DNA from: Prorocentrum cordatum
Taxonomy: Eukaryota > Sar > Dinophyceae > Prorocentrales > Prorocentraceae
NCBI GenBank assembly: GCA_963575745.1
Contig: CAUYUJ010009392.1
Location: 1-34,494 of the forward strand
DNA: 34,494 nucleotides
Reading direction: 5' to 3'
In this document: positions 9,328 through 17,755 of the stretch, in pieces
Layout of the letters: every line of letters begins with the position of its first letter
Numbering within the stretch: position 1 is the first letter of the stretch
Translations under genes and position numbers: made by a program
Notes under the pieces: model-generated
Databases searched by the model: none
Seen by the model: only the letters and a program-made list of their open reading frames with translations
What the model was told of the DNA's origin: nothing

Positions 9328-10924
9328 AACATGATGGACCCACGAACCCGGAAAGGGATATAGACATGTGGAGCATGGACACGTTTTCATGATACCCAAC
9401 TGGGCAACACCTCACGAAACATCCCACGAGACACCTCACGAAACAGCCCACGAGACACCTCACGAAACATTCCACGAGACACCTCACGAAACATTTCACG
9501 AGACACCCCGCGAAACATTCCACGAGACACCCCACGAAACATTCCACGACGACAGGCAACCACTCAACCAAGGCGGTGTGGTCGTGCTGGGGAGTGGTCG
9601 TGCTGGGGTGTGGTCGTGCTGGGGGGTGGTCGTGCTGGGGGGTGGTCGTGCTGGGGGGGTGGTCGTGCTGGGGGGTGGTCGTGCTGGGGCGTGGTCGTGC
9701 TGGGGCGTGGTCGTGCTGGGGCGTGGTCGTGCTGGGGCGTGGTCGTGCTGGGGCGTGGTCGTGCTGGGGTGTGGTCGTGCTGTGGTAAGGTCGTGCTGGG
9801 GTGCGGTCGTGCTGGGGTGTGGTCTTGCTGGGGTGGGGTCGTGCTGGGGTGTGATCGTGCTGGGGTGGGGTCGTGCTGGGGTGTGGTCGTGCTGGGGTGT
9901 GGTCGTGCTAGGGTGGGGTCGTGCTGGGGTGGGGTCGTGCTGGGGAGTGGTCGTGCTGGGGTGTGGTCGTGCTGGGGTGTGGTCGTGCTGGGGCGTGGTC
10001 GTGCTGGGGTGGGGTCGTGCTGGGGTGGGGTCGTGCTGGGGTGGGTCGTGCTGGGGTGCTCCGCACCCTGTGATTTATCGATCGGGTCGTGCTGGGGTGT
10101 GGTCGTGCTGGGGTGTGGTCGTGCTGGGGTGTGGTCGTGCTGGGGTGGTCGTGCTGGGTGTGGTCGTGCTGGGGTCGTGCTGGGGTGGGGTCGTGCTGGG
10201 GGGTGGTCGTGCGGGGGGGTGGTCGTGCTGGGGGGTGGTCGTGCGTGCTGGGGCGTGGTCGTGCTGGGGCGTGGTCGTGCTGGGGCGTGGTCGTGCTGGG
10301 GTGTGGTCGTGCTGTGGTGAGGTCGTGCTGGGGTGTGGTCGTGCTGGGGTGTGGTCTTGCTGGGGTAGGGTCGTGCTGGGGTCGGGTCGTGCTGGGGTGT
10401 GGTCGTGCTGGGGTATGGTCGTGCTGGGGTGGGGTCGTGCTGGGGTGGGGTCGTGCTGGGGTCTGGTCGTGCTGGGGTGTGGTCGTGCTGGGGTATGGTC
10501 GTGCTAGGGTGGGGTCGTGCATTTCGCTCGAGACATCCTGCCAAAATTCCAGGAAATCGTACAAAAACAAAGGAATTAGTCGAGACATCATCGAAATTCC
10601 TTCGCGCGGGGCGCTTTTCCGCGTCGCGGTCGGCTCTGCAAAACAAGCGTTTCGCTCGAGACATCCTCGGCAAACTCTGCGGAGCAAGCGTTTCGCTCGA
10701 GACATCCTCAACACACGAAAAAGTGGCCCGCACCCTGTGATTTATCGATCGGGATTTCAAAAACAAGCGTTTCGCTCGAGACATCCTCAAATTTTAATTC
10801 GCCGGCCTCCTTCGACCTCGTTATTTATCAGGGAAAAAATTCGCCGGCCTCCCTCAAGTTGGCACCGGGGGACAGGTTTACCTACTAAAAGAGAACCCTG
10901 GGCCCATGCCCTTTCCGGGAAAAA
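9328..10924 (+). mobile_element. Type I element, copy 2, inside the monooxygenase gene
   Basis: Both ends are intact, including CCCGGAAAGGG and its inverse. The left leader is of the subfamily with CATGATACCCAACTGGG and one AACAGCCCACGAG unit. The interior has a 24-bp array, a long 16-bp array with one GCACCCTGTGATTTATCGAT interruption at about 10063, and a block with CTGCCAAAATTCCAGGAAAT and two GAGACATCC units before the right end. The host coding sequence on either side runs on the opposite strand to the element and is collinear with one protein domain pair. Confidence 0.88.
9403..10520 (+). repeat. 24-bp and 16-bp arrays of copy 2
   Basis: The 24-bp array ends near 9560 and the 16-bp array covers 9577-10520. 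The 16-bp period gives three open frames on each strand, with a 16-residue peptide repeat (VVVLGCGRAGVWSCWG on plus, HDHTPARPHPSTTTPQ on minus). Confidence 0.93.
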
Positions 10925-11103
10925 TCATCATGACGCCACTGATGTCCTTGACGCCTGCGTCCAATAGTGGATTGCAGTAGTGCACCTGCAATGCCATCCA
11001 GAGCACATTCTCGCCAAACGGCATGACCACATTTTCAGGGAATACAACGTCGTCGCTCCCAACAGCCCAGGGCCATTTCATTGCGTCGCAACCTCGTGGC
11101 ATG
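10925..11103 (-). CDS. Copper type II monooxygenase, N-terminal domain, second part
   Basis: The minus strand reads PRGCDAMKWPWAVG, then FPENVVMPFGENVLWMALQ, then VHYCNPLLDAGVKDISGV, and ends MM at the element border. This matches the family pattern of a Cys, Trp-Ala-x-Gly, a Phe-Pro-Glu turn and the VHYNNP copper-binding strand followed by DSSG. The copper-ligand His of VHY is kept. The frame differs from the preceding part (11104-11350), so a small intron, frameshift or sequence error lies near 11100. Translation across the element end adds about 15 residues and then a stop at GGTAAAC. Confidence 0.83.
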
Positions 11104-11370
11104 ATCTCTCGCATTCACCCATCACCTGATTGTGCGATGAAGATATACCGTATGAGGCAGCATTGTCACATCCATACACGATGATGTTATGGACATACTG
11201 CTTGCTGCTCGCGGACAACTTCGGCGCAAACTTAACAGCATGGTGCTTATGGGCGACACTCTTGTCGGCAGGCAGAAGTTGTGCGAGGTCTAATATACCG
11301 CAAACGTATGGGATCGTAGGATCAGTGCCTCCCTGCCCGAGCACCACGTCGACATCTGGCAGCCATCAAC
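11104..11370 (-). CDS. Copper type II monooxygenase, N-terminal domain, first part
   Basis: The minus strand reads GTDPTIPYVCGILDL, HKHHAVKFAPKLSASSKQ and YVHNIIVYGCDNAAS. This is the family order: Pro then Tyr-x-Cys, the HHxxxxxP strand with the first copper His, and the VHHM-like strand followed by a Cys. The second His of the usual His-His copper pair is Asn (codon AAC). The frame closes shortly after GECERSCHEVATQ, so it cannot run straight into the next part. Confidence 0.75.
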
Positions 11371-11490
11371 ACGTCCACTTCCTCCAGGCCGCTCAAACCT
11401 GGCAGCGTCGGAGGCCCCGACAATAAGTTGGCATGAAACTGGCCACGCTGATTGCTGTGATATGCAAAACTGTGGGAACTACCCCAGTGC

Positions 11491-11700
11491 TCAATGCATC
11501 CAGCGGTTCACACCTTCAGCGGGATACCTGTCTACACCACCGCAGGAGATCAAAGGCAGCAGCAGCCCCCATGCAGTCCCGCCGTTATCCTCGCTGGCGA
11601 AGATCAACGTCAGGTCCTGCGTCTCCTGCATTCGTGGAAGTGCGTAGTCTGTGGAGTAACGTTCCTCAACTACCCAAGCGCCACCTTCTTGCCGCACTAC
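11491..11700 (-). CDS. DOMON domain, C-terminal half (monooxygenase N-terminus)
   Basis: The minus strand reads GGAWVVEERYSTDYALPRM, QETQDLTLIFASEDNGG and LLLPLISCGGVDRYP, fitting the DOMON part of DBH/MOXD proteins (QD, a T/S-rich strand, a TC-x-x-x-D turn). It is in a different frame from the half upstream, with a one- or two-base shift near 11705. A stop follows GVNRWMH. The order DOMON, then N- and C-terminal copper domains, is that of animal DBH, and it supports one gene across this block. Confidence 0.6.
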   Translation of the reverse strand, partial: VVRQEGGAWVVEERYSTDYALPRMQETQDLTLIFASEDNGGTAWGLLLPLISCGGVDRYPAEGVNRWMH

Positions 11701-11875
11701 AGACATCTACAAACTGTTGGGCTCCCTTCATGCCACCGTTGCCAGCAATCGCCAGCGCACTCCCACCACTGTGCCCTTCAGCGTAAAGCCCGAGCTTCAC
11801 AAAATTCGCATCAACGCTTGGCCCATAATCCGCAACCGTGCTTGGAGGGAGAAACAACTGCATAAACATAAAGCT
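11700..11875 (-). CDS. DOMON domain, N-terminal half
   Basis: The minus strand reads YGPSVDANFVKLGLYAEG and ALAIAGNGGMKGAQQFV, resembling the DOMON GxGxMxxA turn. The likely start of this exon is near 11860, where a GTTTATGCAG acceptor-like site precedes it. The open frame runs on through the hairpin at 11877-11984 to 12148, but that part looks non-coding. The true 5' exon and signal peptide are not identified. Confidence 0.5.
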
Positions 11876-11876
11876 G

Positions 11877-11984
11877 TTGGCGCTCCGCGCGGATTTCTTG
11901 GATCCGCGCTGGACTCCCCTCCCTGGTGCGCGGAGCGCGCCGGGGGGCCCAGCGCGGATCCAAGAAATCCGCGCGGAGCGCCAA
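11877..11984. repeat. Perfect 36-bp inverted repeat with a 36-base loop
   Basis: The left arm 11877-11912 (starting TTGGCGCTCCGCGCGGATTT) and right arm 11949-11984 are exact reverse complements. Imperfect pairing continues outside (AAACATAAAG with TTTATATTT). It lies at the 5' edge of the monooxygenase coding region, probably in an intron or leader. It could be a small foldback element or a cruciform-forming site. Confidence 0.95.
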
Positions 11985-12370
11985 ACGTTTATATTTGTGC
12001 CGTTTTTTTGAGCGCTCGCTGGCACGTCGAGGCGTGACACCATGTCAATGCAGGGGCCCTGGGACACACAAATAAATACACAACAATAACAGGATTCCCC
12101 ATATTTTCCCATATTCTCGGCGTTTTCGTCTTCCCCTCCACTTCCCATATTTTCTAATGTTTTCTGGGGAATCGACGATTAAGTGTGTCTCTGTGTGCGT
12201 GTGTTTTTTCCCTCCTGAGTCAAGAGCTCTGGTCGGGCCTTCTTCCTAATTGCACTCCAAGTGCGCCCCGCTGCACGCACCGCCCCCCCCAGTCGAGGGC
12301 TCCCGGGCGCCCCGGGGTCTCTCTGGCGCTCTCCGAGGCATCCAAGACGGCTCCCAAGACGGCCAAGCGG
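11985..12370. other. Spacer upstream of the monooxygenase, no gene identified
   Basis: AT-richer sequence with repeated CCCATATTTTCC/CCATATTCTCGG words near 12098-12155 and a TGTGTGTGTCTCTGTGTGCGTG run near 12182. It may hold the promoter or a 5' exon of the minus-strand gene. Nothing in it can be named. Confidence 0.4.
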
Positions 12371-12529
12371 TGATGGGCTTGTTTTCCACCGCCGCCACCA
12401 TAAATTGGAGGGGGAGGGGGTCCTCCTCCTCCTCCTCCTCCTCCTCCTCCTCGTCCTCCTCCTCTTCGTCCTCCTCCTTCCCCCTCCAACTGATGGTGGT
12501 GGTGGTGGTGGTGGAAAACAAGCCCATCA
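12371..12529. repeat. Hairpin enclosing a CTC microsatellite
   Basis: The left arm 12371-12414 (TGATGGGCTTGTTTTCCACC, then GCC/ACC triplets, then TTGGAGGGG) is the inverse of 12480-12529 (CCCCTCCAAC, GGT triplets, GGAAAACAAGCCCATCA), with triplet-number differences. The loop 12418-12479 is almost pure (CTC)n. Confidence 0.9.
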
Positions 12530-12653
12530 AGGGAAGCCATCCAGGCCGCCAACGAGGCCGAAGATGCCTCAAAGACGACCCCAGACAGCCCCAAGAGGGC
12601 CCAAAATTGCCCCGAGGCGGCCCTGGAGGCCCCATGACCTCAAGGGAGGCCCG
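12530..12653. repeat. Degenerate GGCCCCAAGAGG minisatellite
   Basis: Same loose word family as at 8377-8841, ending directly at the left end of the next element. Confidence 0.65.
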
Positions 12654-13787
12654 AACATGATGGACCCACGAACCCGGAAAGGGATATAGACATGTGGAGC
12701 ATGGGCACGTTTTCACGATACCCAACGGGGCAACACCTCACGAAACATCCCACGAGACACCTCACGAAACATCCCACGAGACACCTCACGAAACATTCCG
12801 CGAGACACCTCACGAAACATTCCAGGAGACACCCCGCGAAACATTCCACGAGACACCCCACGAAACATTCCACGACGACAGGCAACCACTCAACCAAGGC
12901 GGTGTGGTCGTGCTGGGGAGTGGTCGTGCTGGGGTGTGGTCGTGCTGGGGGGTGGTCGTGCTGGGGGGTGGTCGTGCTGGGGGGGTGGTCGTGCTGGGGG
13001 GTGGTCGTGCTGGGGCGTGGTCGTGCTGGGGCGTGGTCGTGCTGGGGCGTGGTCGTGCTGGGGTGTGGTCGTGCTGTGGTGAGGTCGTGCTGGGGTGTGG
13101 TCGTGCTGGGGTGTGGTCTTGCTAGGGTGGGGTCGTGCTGGGGTGGGGTCGTGCTGGGGTGGGGTCGTGCTGGGGTGTGGTCGTGCTGGGGTGTGGTCGT
13201 GCTGGGGTGTGGTCGTGCTGGGGTGTGGTCGTGCTGGGGTGTGGTCGTGCTGGGGAGTGGTCGTGCTGGGGTGTGGTCGTGCTGGGGCGTGTGTGTGGGG
13301 GTGCTCGTGCTGGGTGTGGTCGTGCTGGGGGGTGGTCGTGCTGGGGCGTGGTCGTGCTGGGGGCGTGGTCGTGCTGGAGGTCGTGCTGGGGTGTGGTCGT
13401 GCTGGGGTGTGGTCGTGCTGGGGGTCGTGCTGGGGTGGGTCGTGCTGGGGTGTGGTCGTGCTGGGGTGTGGTCGTGCTGGGGTGTGGTCGTGCTGGGGTC
13501 CTGCTGGGGTGTGGTCGTGCTGGGGTGTCGTGCTGGGGGGTGGAAAAAACAAATTCTGAAAATCAAGCGTTTCGCTCGAGACATCCTCGACAAATTCTGA
13601 AAAACAAGCGTTTCGCTCGAGACATCCTCAAATTTTAATTCGCCGGCAATTCGCCGGCCTCCTTCAACCTCGTTATTTATCAGGGAAAAAATTCGCCGGC
13701 AATTCGCCGGCCTCCTTCAAGCAGGCACCGGGGGACAGGTTTACCTAGTAAAAGAGAACCCTGGGCCAAAGCCCTTTCCGGGAAAAA
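12654..13787 (+). mobile_element. Type I element, copy 3
   Basis: Complete ends. The left leader is of the CACGATACCCAACGGGG subfamily. The 24-bp array and 16-bp array fill 12737-13545. Two GTTTCGCTCGAGACATCC units follow, then doubled AATTCGCCGGC boxes and the right end. The 3' module lacks the GCACCCTGTGATTTATCGAT box seen in most other copies. Confidence 0.85.
12737..13545 (+). repeat. 24-bp and 16-bp arrays of copy 3
   Basis: 24-bp units to about 12890, then GGTCGTGCTGGGGTGT units to 13545, with several units shortened by 2-6 bases after 13290. Confidence 0.92.
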
Positions 13788-13862
13788 TTACATATCCACT
13801 GATTCTCAGTAGTTGTGGAATGGTCTTGGCGCTTTTGCCTCTCCAGGCGTCAGTCATCCCGA
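13788..13862 (-). CDS. Possible short exon next to element copy 3
   Basis: The minus strand reads MTDAWRGKSAKTIPQLL then RISGYV, and runs in the same frame into the element end, as the monooxygenase exon does at 10925. It is short and of unknown family. The sequence upstream is minisatellite, so it may be chance. Confidence 0.25.
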
Positions 13863-14110
13863 GATGGCCCAAGAGGTCCCCGGGATCACCCCAAGACGGC
13901 CCAAGAGTCAGAACTGCCCAAGAACCCCCCAAGACAAGTGCCAAGCAAACCAAGAAGATCCCACGACGGCGCACGAGACCCGCGAGACGACCCTCTTGGG
14001 GCCAGAGGACGGCGCCGAAAACGGCATCGGAGAGGCCCTCAAGACGGACGCGGGAGGCTCGAGGCCCCGAGAGGCCTCCAAGACGTCCCCAAGAGGCCTC
14101 CACCAGAGGG
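13863..14110. repeat. Degenerate CCAAGACGGCC minisatellite
   Basis: 10-12 bp words CCCAAGAGG, CCCAAGACGG and CCTCCAAGACG recur with frequent substitutions. The open frames over it are compositional. Confidence 0.75.
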
Positions 14111-14245
14111 AGGAGGAGGGGGAGGGGGAGGAGGAGGAGGAGGAGGAGGAGGAGAAGGAGGAGGAGGAGGAGGACGAGGAGGAGGAGGAGGAGAAGCCCA
14201 CAACGAAGGCCCCTGGAGAGGCGGAGGGATGAGGAGGACAACGAC
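14110..14245. repeat. GGA microsatellite
   Basis: (GGA)n with occasional GAA and GAC units, purine-only on the plus strand over more than 100 bases. Confidence 0.93.
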
Positions 14246-14574
14246 GACGAGCACGAGGAGAGGCACGACAGCACGACCAGGCGCCACTGCGTTTCCAAAC
14301 CTCGGGGCAAGAGGTGCCACATGTTACGGCACCCCGTGCGTTCCTCGAGGAGTCGCCACACACGAATGCTGGACTGGCACGGTGGCGGGACCTGCCGCAG
14401 GCGACTGGACAGAACAATCCGCCGCCCCCTGTTGATTAATCTCAAGGGTGCCTGGCGTGCTAGATGATTTCGGTTTTGGTTTGGAATCTTTTACAGAAGA
14501 ACTCCCCCTGGGGCTCCGGCGCGTCCCGCCGGGGTCCTGGGAGGATTGCCCAGGAGCTCAATCCCGGAAAACAT
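14246..14574. other. Unique spacer, no recognised gene
   Basis: A plus-strand frame through 14300-14435 has Cys spacing (GATCYGTPCVPRGVATHEC) that could be an exon, but there is no family match and the frame upstream is poly-triplet. I do not call a gene. Confidence 0.4.
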
Positions 14575-15060
14575 CCTCGAAGACGACTCAAGATGGCATC
14601 CAAGATGGCCACGTTGGCCCAAGATAGCCTCCAAGATGGTCCAAGATGGCCTCCAAGTCCGCCCAAGAGAAGAGGAGATGCCTCCAAGTCCGCCAAAGAA
14701 ACCTCCAAGACGGCCCAAGACGGCCCAAGAGGTGCCCAAGAGGCCTCCAAGACGGCCCAAGAGGCCTCCGAAAGGTCCTCCAGGAGGGCCCGAAGAGGCA
14801 AAAATCATTGATTTTCGTTAGGTATTCGAAGGTTTCTCGTATTTGCTCCTTTTCGGCTTTCCGACGACCCAAGACGGCCCAAGAGGCCCCCAAGATCGCC
14901 CCCACAGCGCCCAAGAGGCCTCCAGGAAGGCTTCAGGACTGCTCAAAGAGGCCCCTAAGACGGCCCCAAGAGAGCACAAAGACGACCCAAGAGGCCTCCA
15001 AGACGCCCACGATGGCCTCTAAGACGGCCCTGGAGCACCCCAACATTGCAGAAGCTTCAC
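14575..15060. repeat. Degenerate CCAAGATGGCC/CCAAGACGGCC minisatellite
   Basis: Recurrent CCAAGATGG, CCTCCAAGACGGCC and CCCAAGAGGCC words, interrupted at 14800-14870 by about 70 bases of AT-richer sequence. Confidence 0.78.
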
Positions 15061-15479
15061 GGATGGAGGGTGGGCCGCGCGCATTCATTTCCAACATGAC
15101 CGACCCACAAACACGGGAAGGGATATGGAAATGTGAAGCATGGCAACGTTGTCAAGATACCTTATTGTGCGACTGGCAATTGCAATGCTGAAACTATCGA
15201 TCTTGGTGTACCGTGGCCAGGGCTGTGCTGTGCTATGCCGTGCTGAACTGCGATGCGCATTGCCGCGATTGTGACCTATAGCGTTGTGGATAGAGTGTTC
15301 CTTGGCATTCGAGTCCTGTCCGAACTGATCTGGACCTTAAGCTCGAGCTGCCTGAGCACATAGTAGCCGCCCAGCCGCCCCAGAGCTAGTTGAAGTGGAA
15401 AAGTGGAGGACGTTCAATCAACGCGACCTCAAAATCCGACTCAGCTCCGAAAAGGAACAACTTGACACTGGGCACAGGC

Positions 15480-15735
15480 TCACGGACGCGCCACAGGATG
15501 TGCCAGGGTCGCAATAGGGGATGCGCCAAGGGACGTGTCAGGGGACGCATCACGGGACGTGCCCTGGACGTGCAGAAGAAACGCCTAGGCACGAGCAAGG
15601 AAACGCGACAGAAGACGAGCCAGGGAACGTGTCACGCCGAGTGGCGTGCTAGGGGACGTGCCAGGGCACGTCACGCCTGAACGTCGCCAGGGACGCGCCA
15701 GGGGGCGCGCCAGGGCGTCAGGGAACGCCCCACGG
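15480..15735 (+). repeat. Decayed GACGTGCCA array
   Basis: Words such as GGGACGTGTCA, GGGACGTGCC and GGGACGCGCC remain at irregular 10-14 bp spacing. It is more diverged than the arrays at 1-870 and 4380-5000. Confidence 0.75.
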
Positions 15736-15759
15736 ACGGGCGGGGGTGGTTGCAAGCGT

Positions 15760-16500
15760 TTCGCTCGAGACATCTTCAACAAATCCTCATGTTAGACATC
15801 CGCCTGGGCGACCTGGACACGTGAAACCAAGCGTCTCGCTCGAGACGTTCTCAACACCTCCTTAACACCTCCTTATGCTAGACATCTGCCTGAACGGCCT
15901 GGACACGTGAAAACAAACAAGCATGTCGCTCGAGACCTTTTCAGCACATCCTCATGCTAGGCATCCGCCTGGGCGACCTGGACACTGGAAAACAAGCGTC
16001 TCTCGAGAGGCATCTTCAAGACATCCTCATGCTAGACATCCGCCTGAGCGGCCTGGACACGTGAAAACCAGTGAAAACAAGAGCTTCGCTCAACAGATCC
16101 TCAACACATCCTCATGCTAGACATCCGCCTGGGCGACCTGGACACGCGAAAACAAGCGTCTCTCTCGAGACATCCTCAACATATCCTCATGCTAGACATA
16201 CGCCTGGGCGACCTGGACACGCGAAAACAAGCGTCTCTCTCGAGAAATCCTCAACATATCCTCATGCTAGACATCTGCCTGGACGACCTGGACGCGTGAA
16301 AACAAGCGTCTCGCTCGAAATATCCTCAAACAATCCTGATGCTAGACATCTGCCTGGACGACCTGGACGCGTGACCACAAGCGTCTCGCTCGAAACATCC
16401 TCAACAAATCCTGATGTTAGACATCTGCCTGGGCAACCTGGAGGCGTGAACCCAAGCGTCTCGCACGAGACATCCTCAAGACCAGGGCACGTGAAAACCA
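15760..16500 (+). repeat. 75-bp tandem array, about nine copies
   Basis: CATGCTAGACATCCGCCTGG recurs roughly every 72-83 bp, each time followed by a GACCTGGACACGTGAAAAC segment and ACAAGCGTCTCGCTCGAGAC. Later copies carry CTGCCTGGACGACC variants. Confidence 0.88.
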
Positions 16501-16730
16501 GCAATTCACACCTGAGACATCCTCTGAATTCTGGTCCCCAGGAGAGGAGCGATCTAAAACACAAAACAAACGCTTCGCTCGAGAAATCCTCAGCACATTC
16601 TGCAACACAAGCGTTTCGGTCGAGACATGTCGAGACATCCACAACAAACGAAAATGCAACTTGACCCTGTGTCTTATCTATCGGAATTTCAAATACCAGC
16701 GTTTCGCGCGGGACGTTCTCAATATTTCCC

Positions 16731-16807
16731 CCAACCAGAGCTTGCCTCTGTAGGTGTCCTAGCGGATTCATATGATTAGGTGAGGAATGGCGCCGACTTC
16801 GGCGGCA
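16731..16807. other. Short unique junction
   Basis: Unique sequence between the truncated element and the arrays. No feature seen. Confidence 0.4.
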
Positions 16808-16879
16808 CGCCCGGGTGCCCAAGTGCCGGGGTGCCCGGGTGCCTGGGTGCCCGGGTGCCCGGGTGCCCAGGTGCCCGGT
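16808..16879. repeat. 8-bp array GGGTGCCC
   Basis: About nine head-to-tail copies of GGGTGCCC with a few AGGTGCCC and AAGTGCC variants. Confidence 0.92.
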
Positions 16880-17167
16880 AGCCCTACAGCCCTATAGCCC
16901 TATAGCCTTATAGCCCTATAGCCCTATAGCCCTATAGCCCTATAGCCCTATAGCCCTATAGCCCTATAACCCTGTAGCCCAATAGCCCTATAGCCTTATA
17001 ACCCTTTAGCGTTATAGCCCTATAGCCCTATAGCCCTATAGCCCTATAGCTCTATAGCCCTATAGCCCTATAGCCTTCTAGCCCTCTAGCCCTCTAGCCC
17101 TCTAGCCCTATAGCCTTATAGCCCTATAGCCCCATAGCCTTATAGCCCTATATCCCTGTACCCCTAT
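16880..17167. repeat. 8-bp array TAGCCCTA
   Basis: About 35 copies of TAGCCCTA with sparse changes (TAGCCTTA, TAGCTCTA, TAACCCTG, CTAGCCCT). It adjoins the GGGTGCCC array directly. It resembles neither TTTAGGG nor TTAGGG telomere repeats closely enough to call it telomeric. Confidence 0.95.
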
Positions 17168-17215
17168 AGCCCCATATACCTAAAAATATTATTACACCCG
17201 AGAAACCCAAATCAG

Positions 17216-17492
17216 TGGATGATTTGAAAATTGATATTATGGATCTTGAGATCGATTGTGAGATCGATAATGAGATCGGTGATGTATTCGATAGTGAAGA
17301 CGATTGTAAGGTCGATCGTGAGGCCGAGAGTGAAATCGATTCAATGAGATCGGTAATGAGATCAATCGCGAGATCGCTCATGCGATCTCTAGTGAGATCG
17401 CTTGTGAGATTGATAGTGAGGTCGATTGTGAGATCGACGGTGAGATTGATCGAGAAATCGGTAATGAGATCGATGGTGAGACCGATCGATCA
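17216..17492. repeat. Degenerate 12-bp array around GATCGNNNGTGA
   Basis: GAGATCGAT, GAGATCGGT and GTGAGATCG words recur at 12-bp spacing. A 12-bp period preserves frame, so an Ile/Asp/Glu/Arg-rich frame stays open (130 codons). I regard the frame as a by-product. Confidence 0.88.
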
Positions 17493-17499
17493 GAAAATC

Positions 17500-17592
17500 G
17501 GCCAAGAACCCGGGAACCTGAGAACCTCGCCGCCCTCCGAACTCGGCCCGGAACCGGGAACCCGGGAACCCGGAACCGGGAACCGGGGAACC
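17500..17592. repeat. GAACCCGGGAACC array
   Basis: Short overlapping CCCGGGAACC, CCGGAACCGGG and GAACCCGG words, largely self-complementary. Confidence 0.82.
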
Positions 17593-17755
17593 CAGCCTGC
17601 CACCTAAATCGGCGGGGAGCTTTCGCCAAATCCTTCAACTTCCGCTAGGACCCGTTCAGTGCAAGCACTGATTGGGGAATGATTGGGTTTTCTCTGTTTT
17701 TTTCTGTTGGGAGGGGAAGAGAATGAGACACGGGGAAGAGCTGTGCGGGGAGGAA
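17593..17755. other. Spacer before element copy 4
   Basis: AT-richer single-copy-looking sequence with a small perfect palindrome AGTGCAAGCACT at about 17658. No gene seen. Confidence 0.45.

Larger units (their letters stand above)
15093..16730 (+). mobile_element. Type II element with eroded left end and no right end
   Basis: The left end reads AACATGACCGACCCACAAAC then ACGGGAAGGG, a diverged form of the family end. The leader and one copy of the 200-bp half-unit (15186-15385) follow. Then come a decayed GACGTGCCA array (15480-15735), a long 75-bp array, a CTCTGAATTCTGGTCCCCAG module and CCCTGTGTCTTATCTATCGG. The sequence ends near 16730 without the AAAAGAGAACCCTGGGC terminus, so the copy is truncated and looks old. 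Confidence 0.7.

Noticed and set aside
7245-10790. Very long open frames of Gly/Val/Cys/Trp or Pro/Thr/His/Ala repeats on both strands
   Set aside because: They arise because the 16-bp unit has no stop in any frame. All six frames are open at once and indels in units do not close them.
11120-11150. CACCTGATTGTGCGATG resembling the leader of type II elements
   Set aside because: Only about 17 bases match and they lie in a conserved coding domain. It could be chance, though a decayed element remnant at the nearby frame break is possible.
13813-14467. Arg-rich and Glu-rich frames near 14110-14245
   Set aside because: They come from (GGA)n, and both flanks are minisatellite.
16880-17167. TAGCCCTA array as an interstitial telomere
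   Set aside because: The complement is TAGGGCTA, which is neither TTTAGGG nor TTAGGG, and it lies among other short-period arrays well inside the window.
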